DNA from: Microbacterium hominis | GTDB lineage: Bacteria; Actinomycetota; Actinomycetes; Actinomycetales; Microbacteriaceae | Direction of reading: 5' to 3' | DNA: 64,000 nucleotides | Assembly (NCBI RefSeq): GCF_013282805.1 | Contig: NZ_CP054038.1 | Coordinates: 2,542,001 to 2,606,000, forward strand | Part shown: one piece after another, positions 18,053 to 27,510 of the stretch | Layout: each line of letters starts with the position of its first letter | Numbering within the stretch: position 1 is the first letter of the stretch | Made by a program: the position numbers and the translations under genes | Notes under the pieces: model-generated | The model's database searches: none | Seen by the model: only the letters and a program-made list of their open reading frames with translations | What the model was told of the DNA's origin: nothing

Positions 18053-18507
18053 GCCCCATCCCGGAGCCCCCGACCGGATGGCGCGAGGAGGCCGAGCGCG
18101 CGGTGGCGCGCGGGGCGCGCCTGGACCGCCTCATCCCCGGCGTGCTCCTGGACTCCCCCGTCAGCCGCGTCGGCTACCTGTACGGGACGACGGTCGGCTG
18201 GATCTGGGGCTCGCTGTGGAGCACGGGCCGCGTCGAACGGCGCGACGGGCTGTGGGTGTTCCGCGGGATGCCGTCGTGGACGTTCCCCCGCGGCGGGGTG
18301 TGCGCGGGCGGATGCTTCCTGACCGGTGATGCGCCGGTGACCGCGCGGCTGCTGCGCCACGAGGCCGTGCACGCGCGGCAGTGGCGGCGCTACGGCCTGC
18401 TCATGCCTCTGCTCTACCTGCTCGCGGGGCGAAACCCGCTGCGCAACCGCTTCGAGATCGAGGCGGGCCTCGCCGACGGCAACTACGTGCCGCGACGGCA
18501 AGCCTGA
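18049..18507 (+). CDS. Small protein with an HExxH motif
   Basis: 152 residues, no known name. The GTG start overlaps the previous stop by four bases, so coupling to the arginase-like gene is likely. RLLRHEAVHARQW gives an HEAVH zinc-binding motif like that of small metallopeptidase-fold proteins. A short hydrophobic segment (LLMPLLYLLAG) follows it, and NPLRNRFEIEAG supplies a possible third acidic ligand. No signal peptide is evident. Whether it cleaves proteins is unknown. Confidence 0.75.
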   Translation: MSPIPEPPTGWREEAERAVARGARLDRLIPGVLLDSPVSRVGYLYGTTVGWIWGSLWSTGRVERRDGLWVFRGMPSWTFPRGGVCAGGCFLTGDAPVTARLLRHEAVHARQWRRYGLLMPLLYLLAGRNPLRNRFEIEAGLADGNYVPRRQA

Positions 18508-18515
18508 CGCGCGCC

Positions 18516-18536
18516 GCTGAGCCTGCGGGCCTCAGC
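18516..18536. terminator. Short convergent hairpin
   Basis: GCTGAG (18516-18521) pairs with CTCAGC (18531-18536). It lies between two convergent genes and overlaps the last codons of the minus-strand one. Short stem, no T-run, so a weak call. Confidence 0.4.
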
Positions 18537-19008
18537 GACCGACGGCGAGACCGAAGCGCTCGGGGGCGTGGATGCGCTCCGCGGCGACGCCGAGCCGGCC
18601 CGTGAGGTGGTCGACGATGTCGGCCGTGCCGAGGAAGCCGCCCAGCAGGTGGATGCGCGTGGCGTCGTCGTGCTCGCAGAGCATCTCGTCGGCCCACGCG
18701 CTGACCGCACGGGAGAGGGCCTCCCCGACGGCGCAGGAGCGACCGGTGCCGGGGGCTCCGCTGCGCTGCGATCGGTCGAGCCAGGTCACCGTCATGCGAC
18801 TGGGCGCGCTGATCGCACCGTGCCACGAGGCATCCGGGACCTCGACGAACACGCGGCCGGTCGAGCAGATCGGCAGGGTCGCCAGCAGCGCCTCGAGTTC
18901 GGCCAGCGACGACTCGTCCGCCGTGATCAGGTGCTGCGCGCGGGTGTGCCGCGACGCGCGGCAGGCGGCGGCGCTGTGCGCGGTGGGGTGCGGGGCGGTG
19001 GAGGTCAT
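18532..19008 (-). CDS. Siderophore-interacting-protein C-terminal domain, stand-alone
   Basis: 158 residues matching the C-terminal half of siderophore-interacting FAD reductases: HLITADESSLAELEALLATL, then GRVFVEVPDASW, then RMTVTWLDRS. The FAD-binding N-terminal domain is absent, so it cannot be a full ferric-siderophore reductase alone; it may assist one encoded elsewhere. An iron box lies over its promoter, which supports a role in iron supply. Confidence 0.82.
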   Translation of the reverse strand: MTSTAPHPTAHSAAACRASRHTRAQHLITADESSLAELEALLATLPICSTGRVFVEVPDASWHGAISAPSRMTVTWLDRSQRSGAPGTGRSCAVGEALSRAVSAWADEMLCEHDDATRIHLLGGFLGTADIVDHLTGRLGVAAERIHAPERFGLAVGR

Positions 19009-19018
19009 GACGACCCCC

Positions 19019-19053
19019 AGTATACGCCCGAAGAATAGGGTTGCCTAACCTCA
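19019..19053 (-). promoter_or_regulatory. Promoter with DtxR/IdeR-type iron box
   Basis: On the minus strand TTAGGC (19043-19048) and TATACT (19019-19024) are separated by 18 bases, a good -35/-10 pair. The 19 bases at 19035-19053, TGAGGTTAGGCAACCCTAT in minus sense, match the DtxR/IdeR consensus TTAGGTTAGGCTAACCTAA at 15 of 19 positions and cover the -35. The start codon is ten bases after the -10. Repression by an iron-loaded DtxR-type protein is inferred. Confidence 0.75.
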
Positions 19054-19067
19054 CCCGGCGTCGAACG

Positions 19068-19820
19068 TCACGGTGCGACCACGAGCACCCGGCGCAGCTC
19101 CCGCAGCTCGTCGTCGGCGAGACCGTGCGCGCGCAGGTAGTCGGAGGCCGACCCGTACGCCGCGGTCACGCCGTCGAGCAGTCCGCGCATGACCGGAGCC
19201 GGCGACTTGCACGCCAGATCCTCCAGGTGCACCGCCCCCGGGTGCAGGCTCCGCAGGTGGGCGAGCACGCGCCGGTTGCGCCACTGCGGCAGCAGACCCT
19301 CGGTGCGGGCGTAGTCGGCGACGACCGCGTCGGAGTCGGCGCCGGCGGCCGACAGCGCGAGCGCGATGGTCACGCCCGTGCGGTCCTTGCCCACCGTGCA
19401 GTGCACCAGCACGGGCTGATCGGCGAGGATGCCGCGCACGACCTCGACCACACCGGCCGAAGAGTCCTCGACCAGGCGGCGGTACATCTCGGCGAGCGAA
19501 ATGTCATCGTCGAAGAACGATGCGACCGAACCGAGGAACAGCGGAACGCGCTGGGTGACGGCATCCACTCCGCCGACCCGGCTCGGGGCGTAGGCGACCT
19601 CCTCGTCGGCGCGCAGGTCGATGATGCGGCGGATGCCGAGCCCGGCGATCGCGGCCGCGCCGTGGTCATCGAGGTGGGCGAGGTTGCCCGACCGGAACAG
19701 GACCCCCGCCCGGGTGCGCGACGACCCGGCCGGAAGCCCGCCGGTGTCGCGGAAGTTCACCGCCCCCGAGACGACGGGATCGGGGGCCAGGGGTTCGGCG
19801 GCGGCCTCGGCGGTCACCAC
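19068..19820 (-). CDS. Tyrosine-protein phosphatase (dual-specificity-like)
   Basis: 250 residues. The catalytic loop HCTVGKDRTG fits the CX5R signature with an extra K-D, as in the PtpB-like phosphatases of actinobacteria. VNFRDTGGLPAG near the N-terminus and RIIDLRADEEVAYAPSR are further family marks. No signal peptide is obvious. The GTG start at 19820 overlaps the end of the AhpD-like gene upstream, so the two form an operon. Confidence 0.9.
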   Translation of the reverse strand: MVTAEAAAEPLAPDPVVSGAVNFRDTGGLPAGSSRTRAGVLFRSGNLAHLDDHGAAAIAGLGIRRIIDLRADEEVAYAPSRVGGVDAVTQRVPLFLGSVASFFDDDISLAEMYRRLVEDSSAGVVEVVRGILADQPVLVHCTVGKDRTGVTIALALSAAGADSDAVVADYARTEGLLPQWRNRRVLAHLRSLHPGAVHLEDLACKSPAPVMRGLLDGVTAAYGSASDYLRAHGLADDELRELRRVLVVAP

Positions 19821-20323
19821 GCGCGCCCCGCCGCGGCGTCGCGATCCTCGCCGGCGAGGTCGTCGCGCGGGGGCACGCTGTAGCGACCCGCGATCGCCAC
19901 CCGGTTGAAGGCGTTGATCGACACCAGGATCCAGCTGAGTGCGACGTACTCCGGCTCGGAGAGGATGCCGCCGACCAGGTCGTACACCTCCTCGGACACG
20001 CCCTCCTCATGGATGTACACGTAGGCCTCGGCGAGCTCGAGAGCGGCGCGCTCGCGATCGGTGAACACCCCCGACTCCCGCCAGACGGGCAGCTGGGCGA
20101 TGACGTCGGCGGTGATCCCGGCGGCGGTCGCCCGCTCGACGTGCACGCGCACGCAGTAGGCGCAGCCGTTGAGCTGAGAGGCATGGATCTGCACGAGCTC
20201 CTTCAGGCGCGGTTCGATGCCCGCCTCGGCCGCGATCGACCCGACCGTCTTCGAGAACGCCGCGAGGGTCTTGTAGGCGTCCGGGGCGGAACGGGACAGG
20301 TGCACGCGGGCGTGATCGCTCAT
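19814..20323 (-). CDS. AhpD-like carboxymuconolactone-decarboxylase-fold protein
   Basis: 169 residues. QIHASQLNGCAYCVRVH carries the CxxC plus His of AhpD-type peroxidase partners, and the whole matches the Sll/YurZ-like alkylhydroperoxidase group. It probably handles peroxides with a thiol cofactor. A TAGCCT hexamer at 20330-20335 ends six bases before the ATG, so the mRNA should be leaderless. It heads a two-gene operon with the phosphatase. Confidence 0.9.
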   Translation of the reverse strand: MSDHARVHLSRSAPDAYKTLAAFSKTVGSIAAEAGIEPRLKELVQIHASQLNGCAYCVRVHVERATAAGITADVIAQLPVWRESGVFTDRERAALELAEAYVYIHEEGVSEEVYDLVGGILSEPEYVALSWILVSINAFNRVAIAGRYSVPPRDDLAGEDRDAAAGRAW

Positions 20324-20394
20324 GCCGTCAGGCTATCGAGTCGCTGTGCGCGGCGGGCCGTTCGGCGCGGCCCCGAGTGGGTCAGAATGGGCGG

Positions 20395-21333
20395 GTGAGC
20401 GAACCCCTCGACGAGTTCTCCTTCCTGCCCGCCCAGGCGGCCGACATCGGCGTCGACGGCCCCCTCCCCCGCGGTGAGCGGGTGGGCCTGGAGCTGGGGG
20501 ACGGCCGCGTCCTCAGCGGCCTGCGCTGGGGCGAGGCACCCCCGCAGGTCACCTTCCTGCACGGCGCGGGCCTGAACGCGCACACCTGGGACACGACCGT
20601 CCTCGCGCTCGGGCTGCCCGCGCTGGCCATCGACCTCCCCGGACACGGGGATTCGAGCTGGCGAGACGATGCGGCGTATGTGGCGCGCGTGCTCGCCCCC
20701 GACGTGGTGACCGGAATGGCGGCGTGGACCGATCGTCCCCAGGTGCTGGTCGGGCAGTCGCTCGGGGGCCTGACGGCGGCGGCGGTCGCGGCCTCCCGCC
20801 CCGACCTGGTCGACGCGCTCGTGGTCATCGACATCACGCCCGGCGTCGATCCGAACGCCGGCCCCACCCAGATCAGGGAGTTCTTCGCGGGACCGACCGA
20901 TTGGGCCGACCGCTCCGAGCTCGTCGACCGCGCCCTGTCGTTCGGACTGGGCGGCTCGCGCGCCGCCGCCGAGCGCGGCGTGCACCTCAACTCGCGCATC
21001 CGCCCCGACGGACGGGTGGAGTGGAAGCACCACTTCGCCCATCTCGCCGCCGCGATGGCGGCCGATCCGGCGCGGGCCGCCGCCGCCGCGCACGAGCAGG
21101 ACGCGGTGTCGTCGGTGCTCGGCGCATCCGGGTGGGACGACCTCGCCGGCGTCGCGGCGCCGGTGACCCTCGTCCGCGGCGACCGCGGCTACGTGACCGA
21201 TGCCGACGCCGAGGAATTCGCGCGACGCCTGCCCGCGGCATCCCTCACCGTCATGGCATCGGGACACAACGTGCAGGAGGAGCAGCCGGCCGCGCTCGGC
21301 CGGTTCGTGTCCGCGCTCGTCGGGAAGGGATGA
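20395..21333 (+). CDS. Alpha/beta-hydrolase
   Basis: 312 residues. FLHGAGLNAHTWD gives the oxyanion loop, VLVGQSLGGLTAAA the nucleophile elbow (GxSxGG), and ASGHNVQEEQP the catalytic His. The substrate is unknown. I chose the GTG at 20395 because CAGAAT at 20383-20388 ends six bases before it, the leaderless pattern seen across this window; an in-frame GTG at 20377 would add six residues. Confidence 0.85.
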   Translation: MSEPLDEFSFLPAQAADIGVDGPLPRGERVGLELGDGRVLSGLRWGEAPPQVTFLHGAGLNAHTWDTTVLALGLPALAIDLPGHGDSSWRDDAAYVARVLAPDVVTGMAAWTDRPQVLVGQSLGGLTAAAVAASRPDLVDALVVIDITPGVDPNAGPTQIREFFAGPTDWADRSELVDRALSFGLGGSRAAAERGVHLNSRIRPDGRVEWKHHFAHLAAAMAADPARAAAAAHEQDAVSSVLGASGWDDLAGVAAPVTLVRGDRGYVTDADAEEFARRLPAASLTVMASGHNVQEEQPAALGRFVSALVGKG

Positions 21334-21413
21334 CGGTTCCGTTGCGTTTCAGGTCGCAGGTGCGGTCGGACGGCCCGCCAGCTTCTAGGCTGGGTGGTCG
21401 CACCGGATCTTCC

Positions 21414-21434
21414 TGCCCCCACCCCCAGGGGGCA
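21414..21434 (+). other. Hairpin in the leader of the peptide-transport operon
   Basis: TGCCCCC (21414-21420) pairs with GGGGGCA (21428-21434), 45 bases before the start of the binding-protein gene. A TAGGCT hexamer lies at about 21386, so the hairpin would be within the leader. It may be a terminator for the hydrolase gene or a leader element. Confidence 0.4.
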
Positions 21435-21479
21435 GCGTGTTCGCGCAGCAACGCGGACCGCCCCTCCGAAAGGACCCCC

Positions 21480-22991
21480 ATGCTCCGCCGCACAGCTCTC
21501 GCCGCGTCCTCCCTCCTGGCCGCGAGCGCCCTCCTCCTCGCGTCGTGCTCGGCCGGCGACTCGCCCGCCCCGACCGGCACCGGCGAGCCCGACCCCGACG
21601 CCTCGGTGGCGATCCGCCTGGTGCTGGAGCCCGGCAACCTCGACATCCGCCAGACCGCCGGCGCCGCCCTCGACCAGATCCTGGTCGACAACATCTACCA
21701 GGGACTGGTCTCGCGCACGCCCGACCAGGAGATCGTGCCGGCGCTGGCCAGCGACTTCACGGTGTCCGACGACGGCCTCACCTACACCTTCACGCTCCGC
21801 GAGGGCGTGACGTTCCACGACGGTCGGGCCCTGACGCCGCAGGATGTCGTGTGGTCGCTGCAGACCCGAAAGGCCACCGCGGAGTGGCGCGATTCCGCGC
21901 GCCTCGCCAACGTCGCCACGATCGCCGCGGAGGGCCAGGTCATCACCCTCACCCTCACCGCACCGGACTCGAGCCTGCTGTGGAACCTCACCGGTCGCGC
22001 GGGCATCGTGCTCAAAGAGGGCGACACCGTCGACTATCAGACCGACGCGAACGGCACCGGACCGTTCGTGCTGGAGGACTGGCGGCAGGGCGACAGCATC
22101 ACGTTCGCGCGCAACGACGCCTACTGGGGCGAGGCCGCGGGGGTGGGCGAAGTGGTGTTCGACTACATCCCCGACAACCAGGCCGCCATGAACGCCGCGC
22201 TCGCCGGCGAGGTCGACGTCGTGACCGGGTTCGATGCGAACCTGCGCGAGCAGATCGAGGCGACCGGCGACTTCGCCCTGGTGCTCGGCCTGTCCACCGA
22301 CAAGGGCACCCTCGCGTTCAACCAGACCGAGGAGAGCCTCCTCGCCGACGAGCGGGTGCGCCAGGCGATCCGCCAGGCGATCGATCACGACGCGCTCGTC
22401 GAGGCGCTCGGCTCGGGCACCACCCAGTTCGGCCCGATCCCCGAGCTCGATCCGGGCTACGAAGACCTCAGCGACGTCGCCCCCTACGACCCCGACGCGG
22501 CCCGGGAGCTCCTCGCCGACGCCGACGCCGAGGACCTCGAGCTGTCGCTGACGATCCCGAGCTTCTACTCGACGACCATCGCGCAGGTGCTCGTGAGCGA
22601 TCTGAACGAGGTGGGCATCACCTTGAACGTGCAGTCGGTCGACTTCTCGACCTGGCTCACCGATGTGTACACGAACAAGGACTACGATCTCAGCTTCGTG
22701 CTGCACACCGAGGCGCGCGACTTCGAGAACTGGGCCAACCCCGAGTACTACTTCACGTACGACAACGCCGAAGTGCAGGACCTCTACGCGCAGTCACTCG
22801 CCGCCACCGACGACGCCGCGGCCGCCGAGCTGCTCGCCGAGGCCGCGCGCATCGTGTCGGAGGACGCGGGCGGCGACTGGCTGTTCACGGGCGCCTCGGT
22901 CGTCGCGGTCGGCGCGAACATCTCCGGGATGCCGGAGGACAACGTCAACGAGCGACTGAACCTCGCCGAACTGGCCAAGAGCGACGGGTGA
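21480..22991 (+). CDS. Peptide-type ABC transporter substrate-binding lipoprotein
   Basis: 503 residues, SBP_bac_5 family. The signal ends in a lipobox (ALLLASCSAG), so it is a membrane-anchored lipoprotein. Family blocks seen: GLTYTFTLREGVTFHDG, DYQTDANGTGPFVLEDW, and VRQAIRQAIDHDALVEALG. The ligand could be a peptide, nickel or another small molecule; the sequence does not decide. CCGAAAGGA lies just before the ATG. It is the first gene of a complete five-gene operon with four-base overlaps throughout. Confidence 0.94.
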   Translation: MLRRTALAASSLLAASALLLASCSAGDSPAPTGTGEPDPDASVAIRLVLEPGNLDIRQTAGAALDQILVDNIYQGLVSRTPDQEIVPALASDFTVSDDGLTYTFTLREGVTFHDGRALTPQDVVWSLQTRKATAEWRDSARLANVATIAAEGQVITLTLTAPDSSLLWNLTGRAGIVLKEGDTVDYQTDANGTGPFVLEDWRQGDSITFARNDAYWGEAAGVGEVVFDYIPDNQAAMNAALAGEVDVVTGFDANLREQIEATGDFALVLGLSTDKGTLAFNQTEESLLADERVRQAIRQAIDHDALVEALGSGTTQFGPIPELDPGYEDLSDVAPYDPDAARELLADADAEDLELSLTIPSFYSTTIAQVLVSDLNEVGITLNVQSVDFSTWLTDVYTNKDYDLSFVLHTEARDFENWANPEYYFTYDNAEVQDLYAQSLAATDDAAAAELLAEAARIVSEDAGGDWLFTGASVVAVGANISGMPEDNVNERLNLAELAKSDG

Positions 22992-23938
22992 TCCGGTACA
23001 CGCTGACCCGACTGGCCCTGCTGGTGCTGGGCCTGTTCGTGGCCAGCGTGCTCATCTTCACCACGCTGCGGGTGCTGCCCGGCGACGTGGCGCAGCTCAT
23101 CGCCGGCGTCGGCGGCTCGCCCGCGCAGGTCGCCGCGCTGCGTGAGGAGCTGGGTCTGAACCAGCCACTGCCCGCACAGTACGCCCAGTGGATCGGCGGG
23201 GTGCTGCGCGGCGACCTCGGCACGTCGCTGCTGACCGGCTCGTCCGTGGCGGGCGAACTGGCCGAGAAGGCGCAGGTCACCATCCCGCTCGGCGTGCTCT
23301 CGCTCACGATCGCCCTCCTGTTCAGCGTGCCGCTCGGGGTGATCTCGGCACTGCACCGCGGTCGCGCGGACGGCACCGCACTGAGCGTCGGAGCCCAGGC
23401 CGTGGCAGCCGTGCCCGTGGTGTGGGCCGGCATGATGCTCGTGGTCGTGTTCGCCGTCTGGCTGGGCTGGCTCCCCGCGCAGGGGTTCCCGCGCGCGGGA
23501 TGGACCGACCCGGGCGCAGCCGTGCGGGCCCTCCTGCTCCCGGCGCTGACGATCGGCATCGTCGAGGGGGCGATGCTCCTGAGGTTCGTCCGCAGCGCGA
23601 CCCTGCAGGCGATCGGCCAGGACTACGTGCGCACCGCGGCGGCCAAGGGGCTCACGCGCACCACGGCCCTGCTGCGTCACGGCCTCCCCAACGTCGGCCT
23701 CTCGGTCATCTCGGTGCTCGGTCTGCAGGTGGCCGGCATCATCGTCGGCGCGGTCGTGATCGAGCAGCTGTTCTCGCTGCCGGGGATCGGGAGGATGCTG
23801 GTCAGCGACGTGGATGCGCGTGATCTGCCCAAGGTGCAGGGCGAGCTGCTCGCCCTCACGGGGTTCGTGCTCGTGGTCGGATTCTTCGTCGATCTGCTGC
23901 ATCGGGCGATCGACCCGCGTCAACGGGAGACGGCGTGA
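22988..23938 (+). CDS. Peptide-type ABC transporter permease (DppB-like)
   Basis: 316 residues, six membrane helices. MIRYTLTRLALLVLGLFVAS (with GTG start) and LPGDVAQLIAG are the DppB entry signature, and DYVRTAAAKGLTRT is the EAA loop that contacts the ATPases. The GTG overlaps the stop of the binding-protein gene (GTGA). Confidence 0.94.
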   Translation: MIRYTLTRLALLVLGLFVASVLIFTTLRVLPGDVAQLIAGVGGSPAQVAALREELGLNQPLPAQYAQWIGGVLRGDLGTSLLTGSSVAGELAEKAQVTIPLGVLSLTIALLFSVPLGVISALHRGRADGTALSVGAQAVAAVPVVWAGMMLVVVFAVWLGWLPAQGFPRAGWTDPGAAVRALLLPALTIGIVEGAMLLRFVRSATLQAIGQDYVRTAAAKGLTRTTALLRHGLPNVGLSVISVLGLQVAGIIVGAVVIEQLFSLPGIGRMLVSDVDARDLPKVQGELLALTGFVLVVGFFVDLLHRAIDPRQRETA

Positions 23939-24825
23939 GCGGGCGGCGACCGTCGTGGCTCGCACGGCTGTGGCACCTCTCGACGGGGCGCTTCGGCCTC
24001 ATCGTGGTCGCCGTGGTGGTCGCCACAGCCGCGGTCTCGCTGGTGTGGACGCCCTTCCCCCCGCAGCAGGTCGACATCCCGAACCGCTGGCTGCCGCCCG
24101 GCTGGCCGCACCTGCTCGGCACCGACGGGTCCGGGCGCGACATCCTCAGCCTGCTGATGGCAGGCTCCCGGACCACGGTGGTCGTCGCGGTCGGCGCCGG
24201 AGCGGTGGCAACGGTCATCGGCGTGACGCTGGCCGCCCTCGGCGCCCTCACCGCCCGGTGGCTGCGCGAGTCCGTGGCGGTGCTGGTCGACATCCTCATC
24301 GCGTTCCCCGTGCTCATCATCGCGATGATGATCTCCGCGGTCTGGGGCGGATCGCTCGCGGTGGTCGTGTGGTCGGTGGGCATCGGATTCGGCGTCAACG
24401 TCGCCCGCGTGACCCGTCCGGAGTTGCGCCGCGTTCTGCACAGCGACTTCGTGCTCGCCGGGCGCGCGGCCGGTCTCGGCCCGATCCGCAACCTCACGCG
24501 CCATCTCCTGCCGAACATCGCGCCGGTGTTCATCGTGCAGCTGTCCTGGGCGATGGCGGTCGCCGTGCTCGCCGAGGCCGGCCTGTCGTACCTGGGCTTC
24601 GGCGCGCCGGTCACCGAGCCGTCGTGGGGGCTGCTGCTGGCAGAGCTCCAGCAGTTCCTCACCGTGTACCCGCTGTCGGCGCTCTGGCCCGGACTGGCGA
24701 TCACCCTCACGGTGCTGGGGCTGAATCTCCTCGGCGACGGGCTGCGCGAGGCGACCGATCCCACGCTGTCGCGCACGCCCCGTGCGCGGGCGGCGCGCGC
24801 GCACGTGCCGGAGGTCGTCGCATGA
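23935..24825 (+). CDS. Peptide-type ABC transporter permease (DppC-like)
   Basis: 296 residues. HLLGTDGSGRDILSLLMAGS is the DppC-family LGTDxxGRD signature, and LAGRAAGLGPIRNL the EAA-type coupling loop. Five to six membrane helices. GTG start overlaps the previous stop (GTGA). It partners the DppB-like subunit. Confidence 0.94.
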   Translation: MSGRRPSWLARLWHLSTGRFGLIVVAVVVATAAVSLVWTPFPPQQVDIPNRWLPPGWPHLLGTDGSGRDILSLLMAGSRTTVVVAVGAGAVATVIGVTLAALGALTARWLRESVAVLVDILIAFPVLIIAMMISAVWGGSLAVVVWSVGIGFGVNVARVTRPELRRVLHSDFVLAGRAAGLGPIRNLTRHLLPNIAPVFIVQLSWAMAVAVLAEAGLSYLGFGAPVTEPSWGLLLAELQQFLTVYPLSALWPGLAITLTVLGLNLLGDGLREATDPTLSRTPRARAARAHVPEVVA

Positions 24826-25610
24826 GCCTCGACGTGACCGACCTCGTCATCGAGATCGACGGCCGGCGCGTGGTCGACGGGATCTCGTTCTCGGTGCCCG
24901 ACGGCGCCCGCGTGGGTCTCATCGGCGAATCGGGGTCGGGCAAGTCGCTCACCGCCCTCGCGGTGCTCGGACTCCTCCCCGACGACGCGAGCGCCACCGG
25001 GAGCATCCGGTGGAACGGGCGCGAGATCCTGGGGCTCCCCGACCGCGAGCTCGCCCGGCTGCGCGGCGACGAGATCGGCATCGTCTTCCAGGAGCCGCGC
25101 ACCGCACTCAACCCCATCCGTGCCGTCGGCCGCCAGATCGCCGAGTCCGTGCGCATCCACCAGGGCCTCTCGCGCGCCGCGGCCGCCGCACGGGCCGTCG
25201 AGGAGGCGGCACGGGTCGCGCTCCCCGATCCCGAGCGCATCGTCGCCCGCTACCCGCACCAGCTCTCGGGCGGCCAGCGTCAGCGCGTCGCGATCGCGAT
25301 GGCCCTCGCCTGCCGCCCGCAGCTGCTCATCGCCGACGAGCCGACCACCGCGCTCGATGTCACGATCCAGGCCGAGATCCTCGCACTGCTGCTCGAGCTC
25401 GCCGAGCGCGACGGCATGTCGCTCGTGTTCATCACGCACGACCTGGCCGTGCTGTCGCAGATCGCCACGCACGGGGTCGTGCTCGAGCACGGCGAGGTCG
25501 TCGAGAGCGCACCGGTGTCGACGCTGCTGCGCGCCCCGGCCTCGCCCGTCACCCAGGGGCTCCTGCGCGATGCGACGGCCACCCTCTGGAAGCCGGGAGG
25601 TGCGCCGTGA
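24822..25610 (+). CDS. Peptide-type ABC transporter ATPase (DppD-like)
   Basis: 262 residues, one nucleotide-binding domain. Walker [10 protein letters not shown]-loop [13 protein letters not shown], signature LSGGQRQRV, Walker [13 protein letters not shown], and the switch His in [10 protein letters not shown] are all intact. ATG overlaps the stop of the DppC-like gene. The C-terminal oligopeptide extension and Fe-S cysteines of longer DppD proteins are short or missing. Confidence 0.93.
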   Translation: MSLDVTDLVIEIDGRRVVDGISFSVPDGARVGLIGESGSGKSLTALAVLGLLPDDASATGSIRWNGREILGLPDRELARLRGDEIGIVFQEPRTALNPIRAVGRQIAESVRIHQGLSRAAAAARAVEEAARVALPDPERIVARYPHQLSGGQRQRVAIAMALACRPQLLIADEPTTALDVTIQAEILALLLELAERDGMSLVFITHDLAVLSQIATHGVVLEHGEVVESAPVSTLLRAPASPVTQGLLRDATATLWKPGGAP

Positions 25611-26416
25611 GCGACGTGCTGCTGAGCGCCCGCGGCCTCACGCGGCGCTTCCCCGTCCCCCGGCGCACGCTGTTCGAGCGCCGCGCCCACTCCACCGCCC
25701 TCGAGGATGCCGACATCGATGTGCGCGAGGGCTCGGCCGTGGGCATCATCGGCGAGTCCGGCTCGGGCAAGTCGACGCTCGTGCGCCTGCTCCTGGGTCT
25801 GGACACCCCCACGTCCGGCGCGGTGACCTTCGACGGGCGAGCCGTCGATGCCCGCGCTCGCGCGTCGGCACTGCACTGGCTGCGGCGGGACACCGGGATC
25901 GTCTTCCAGGACCCGTATGCGTCGCTGGACCCGCGGATGAGCGTGGGGAGGATCGTCGCCGAGCCGCTGTGGGCCCTCGGCATCGCCGACGACCGCCGCG
26001 CGCGCGTGCACGAGGTGCTCGCCGACGTCGGCCTGGAGCCGGAGATGGCCGAGCGCTTCCCGCACGAGTTCTCCGGAGGTCAGCGTCAGCGCATCGCGAT
26101 CGCCCGCGCCATCGCCCATCGCCCCCGCCTGCTCGTGGGCGATGAGCCGCTGTCGGCGCTCGATGTGACCGTGCGCGCCCAGATCCTGGAGCTGCTCGCC
26201 GCGCTGCGCGCGCGCGACGGCCTCACCCTTCTGCTGGTGTCGCACGACATCGGGGTGGTCCAGAACCTGTGCGATGACGTGGTCGTGATGAAGGACGGCC
26301 GCGTCGTCGAGGAGGGGCCGACCGAGAAGGTGCTCCTGCAGCCCCAGGTGGCCTACACGCGGCGTCTGCTCGCCTCGATCCCGGTGATCGATCCCGGCGC
26401 CGCGCCGCAGGGATGA
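25607..26416 (+). CDS. Peptide-type ABC transporter ATPase (DppF-like)
   Basis: 269 residues. Walker [11 protein letters not shown]-loop [14 protein letters not shown], signature FSGGQRQRI, Walker [13 protein letters not shown], and switch His in [30 protein letters not shown] is the usual DppF/OppF N-terminal stretch. GTG start overlaps the previous stop. Last gene of the transporter operon; the protease gene follows 29 bases later with its own -10. Confidence 0.93.
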   Translation: MSDVLLSARGLTRRFPVPRRTLFERRAHSTALEDADIDVREGSAVGIIGESGSGKSTLVRLLLGLDTPTSGAVTFDGRAVDARARASALHWLRRDTGIVFQDPYASLDPRMSVGRIVAEPLWALGIADDRRARVHEVLADVGLEPEMAERFPHEFSGGQRQRIAIARAIAHRPRLLVGDEPLSALDVTVRAQILELLAALRARDGLTLLLVSHDIGVVQNLCDDVVVMKDGRVVEEGPTEKVLLQPQVAYTRRLLASIPVIDPGAAPQG

Positions 26417-26445
26417 GTGTCGGGCATCGCCGATAGCCTCGACGC

Positions 26446-27510
26446 ATGCCGCACGCGATCGTCCCCCCGTACCTGCTCGCCCGCATCGCCGCCGTGCAGG
26501 AGCCGGAGTGGGCGAAGGCCGCCGAGGCGGCGCGCTCTACCCTGCTGGTCGAGCGCGAGTACCGGCCGCAGCGCTCACGGCTGCGCCTGTCCATCGACGA
26601 AGACGGAACGCTGATCGCCGAGACCGCGCCGGCACCCGATCGCGTCGTCTCCGACGCCCAGAACCGGGAGGCGCTGCCGGGCCTGGTCGTGCGCACCGAA
26701 GACGACCCGGCCAGCGGCGACGAGGCGACCGACGAGGCCTTCGACGGACTCGGGGCCACCTTCGAGTTCCTGTGGGACGCGTTCGCCCGCAACGGCATCG
26801 ACGGCCTGGGCGGTCGCCTGCTGGCGACGGTGCACTACGGGCTCGACTACGACAACGCGTTCTGGAACGGCGAGCGCATGGTGTTCGGCGACGGCGACGG
26901 CGAGGTCTTCACCGGTTTCACGAACTCGCTCTCGGTCATCGCCCACGAGCTGGCCCACGGCGTCATCGAAGACGAGGGCGGGCTCGTCTACCGGGGTCAG
27001 TCCGGCGCACTGAACGAGTCGATCGCCGACGTGTTCGGCGCCCTCGCCGAGCAGCACCACCGGTCGGACACCGCCCAGACGGCGACCTGGCTCATCGGCG
27101 AGGGGATCTTCACCGACGCGGTCGAAGGCGCGGCGCTGCGCTCGCTCGCAGCCCCCGGCACGGCGTACGACGACGACGTGCTCGGCCGCGATCCCCAGCC
27201 GGCGCACATGCGCGATTTCGTCGTCACGCGCGACGACAACGGCGGCGTGCACATCAACTCCGGAATCCCGAACAAGGCGTTCCATCTCGTCGCCACCGCG
27301 CTGGGCGGGTTCGCCTGGGAGCGTGCGGGGCTCATCTGGTACCGGGCGCTCACCGCCGGCACGCTGTCGCCGCTCGCCGACTTCGCCACGTTCGCGCGGT
27401 CCACCCTGGCAGCGGCCGCTGCGGAGTACGGTGAGGACTCGGAGGAGGTCGCCGCCGTCCGCGCCGCGTGGACGGGTGTCGGCGTGATCGACGATGGACA
27501 CGCTGTCTGA
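26446..27510 (+). CDS. M4 (thermolysin/protealysin-type) zinc metalloprotease
   Basis: 354 residues, without a signal peptide. HELAHG gives the zinc histidines, NESIADVFG the third ligand Glu, and [14 protein letters not shown] the catalytic His region of M4 enzymes. The first ~50 residues ([15 protein letters not shown], with PPY) match the short protealysin-type propeptide, not the long thermolysin one. A TAGCCT hexamer at 26434-26439 ends six bases before the ATG. The emfourin inhibitor gene overlaps its 3' end, as in Serratia protealysin operons. Confidence 0.95.
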   Translation: MPHAIVPPYLLARIAAVQEPEWAKAAEAARSTLLVEREYRPQRSRLRLSIDEDGTLIAETAPAPDRVVSDAQNREALPGLVVRTEDDPASGDEATDEAFDGLGATFEFLWDAFARNGIDGLGGRLLATVHYGLDYDNAFWNGERMVFGDGDGEVFTGFTNSLSVIAHELAHGVIEDEGGLVYRGQSGALNESIADVFGALAEQHHRSDTAQTATWLIGEGIFTDAVEGAALRSLAAPGTAYDDDVLGRDPQPAHMRDFVVTRDDNGGVHINSGIPNKAFHLVATALGGFAWERAGLIWYRALTAGTLSPLADFATFARSTLAAAAAEYGEDSEEVAAVRAAWTGVGVIDDGHAV

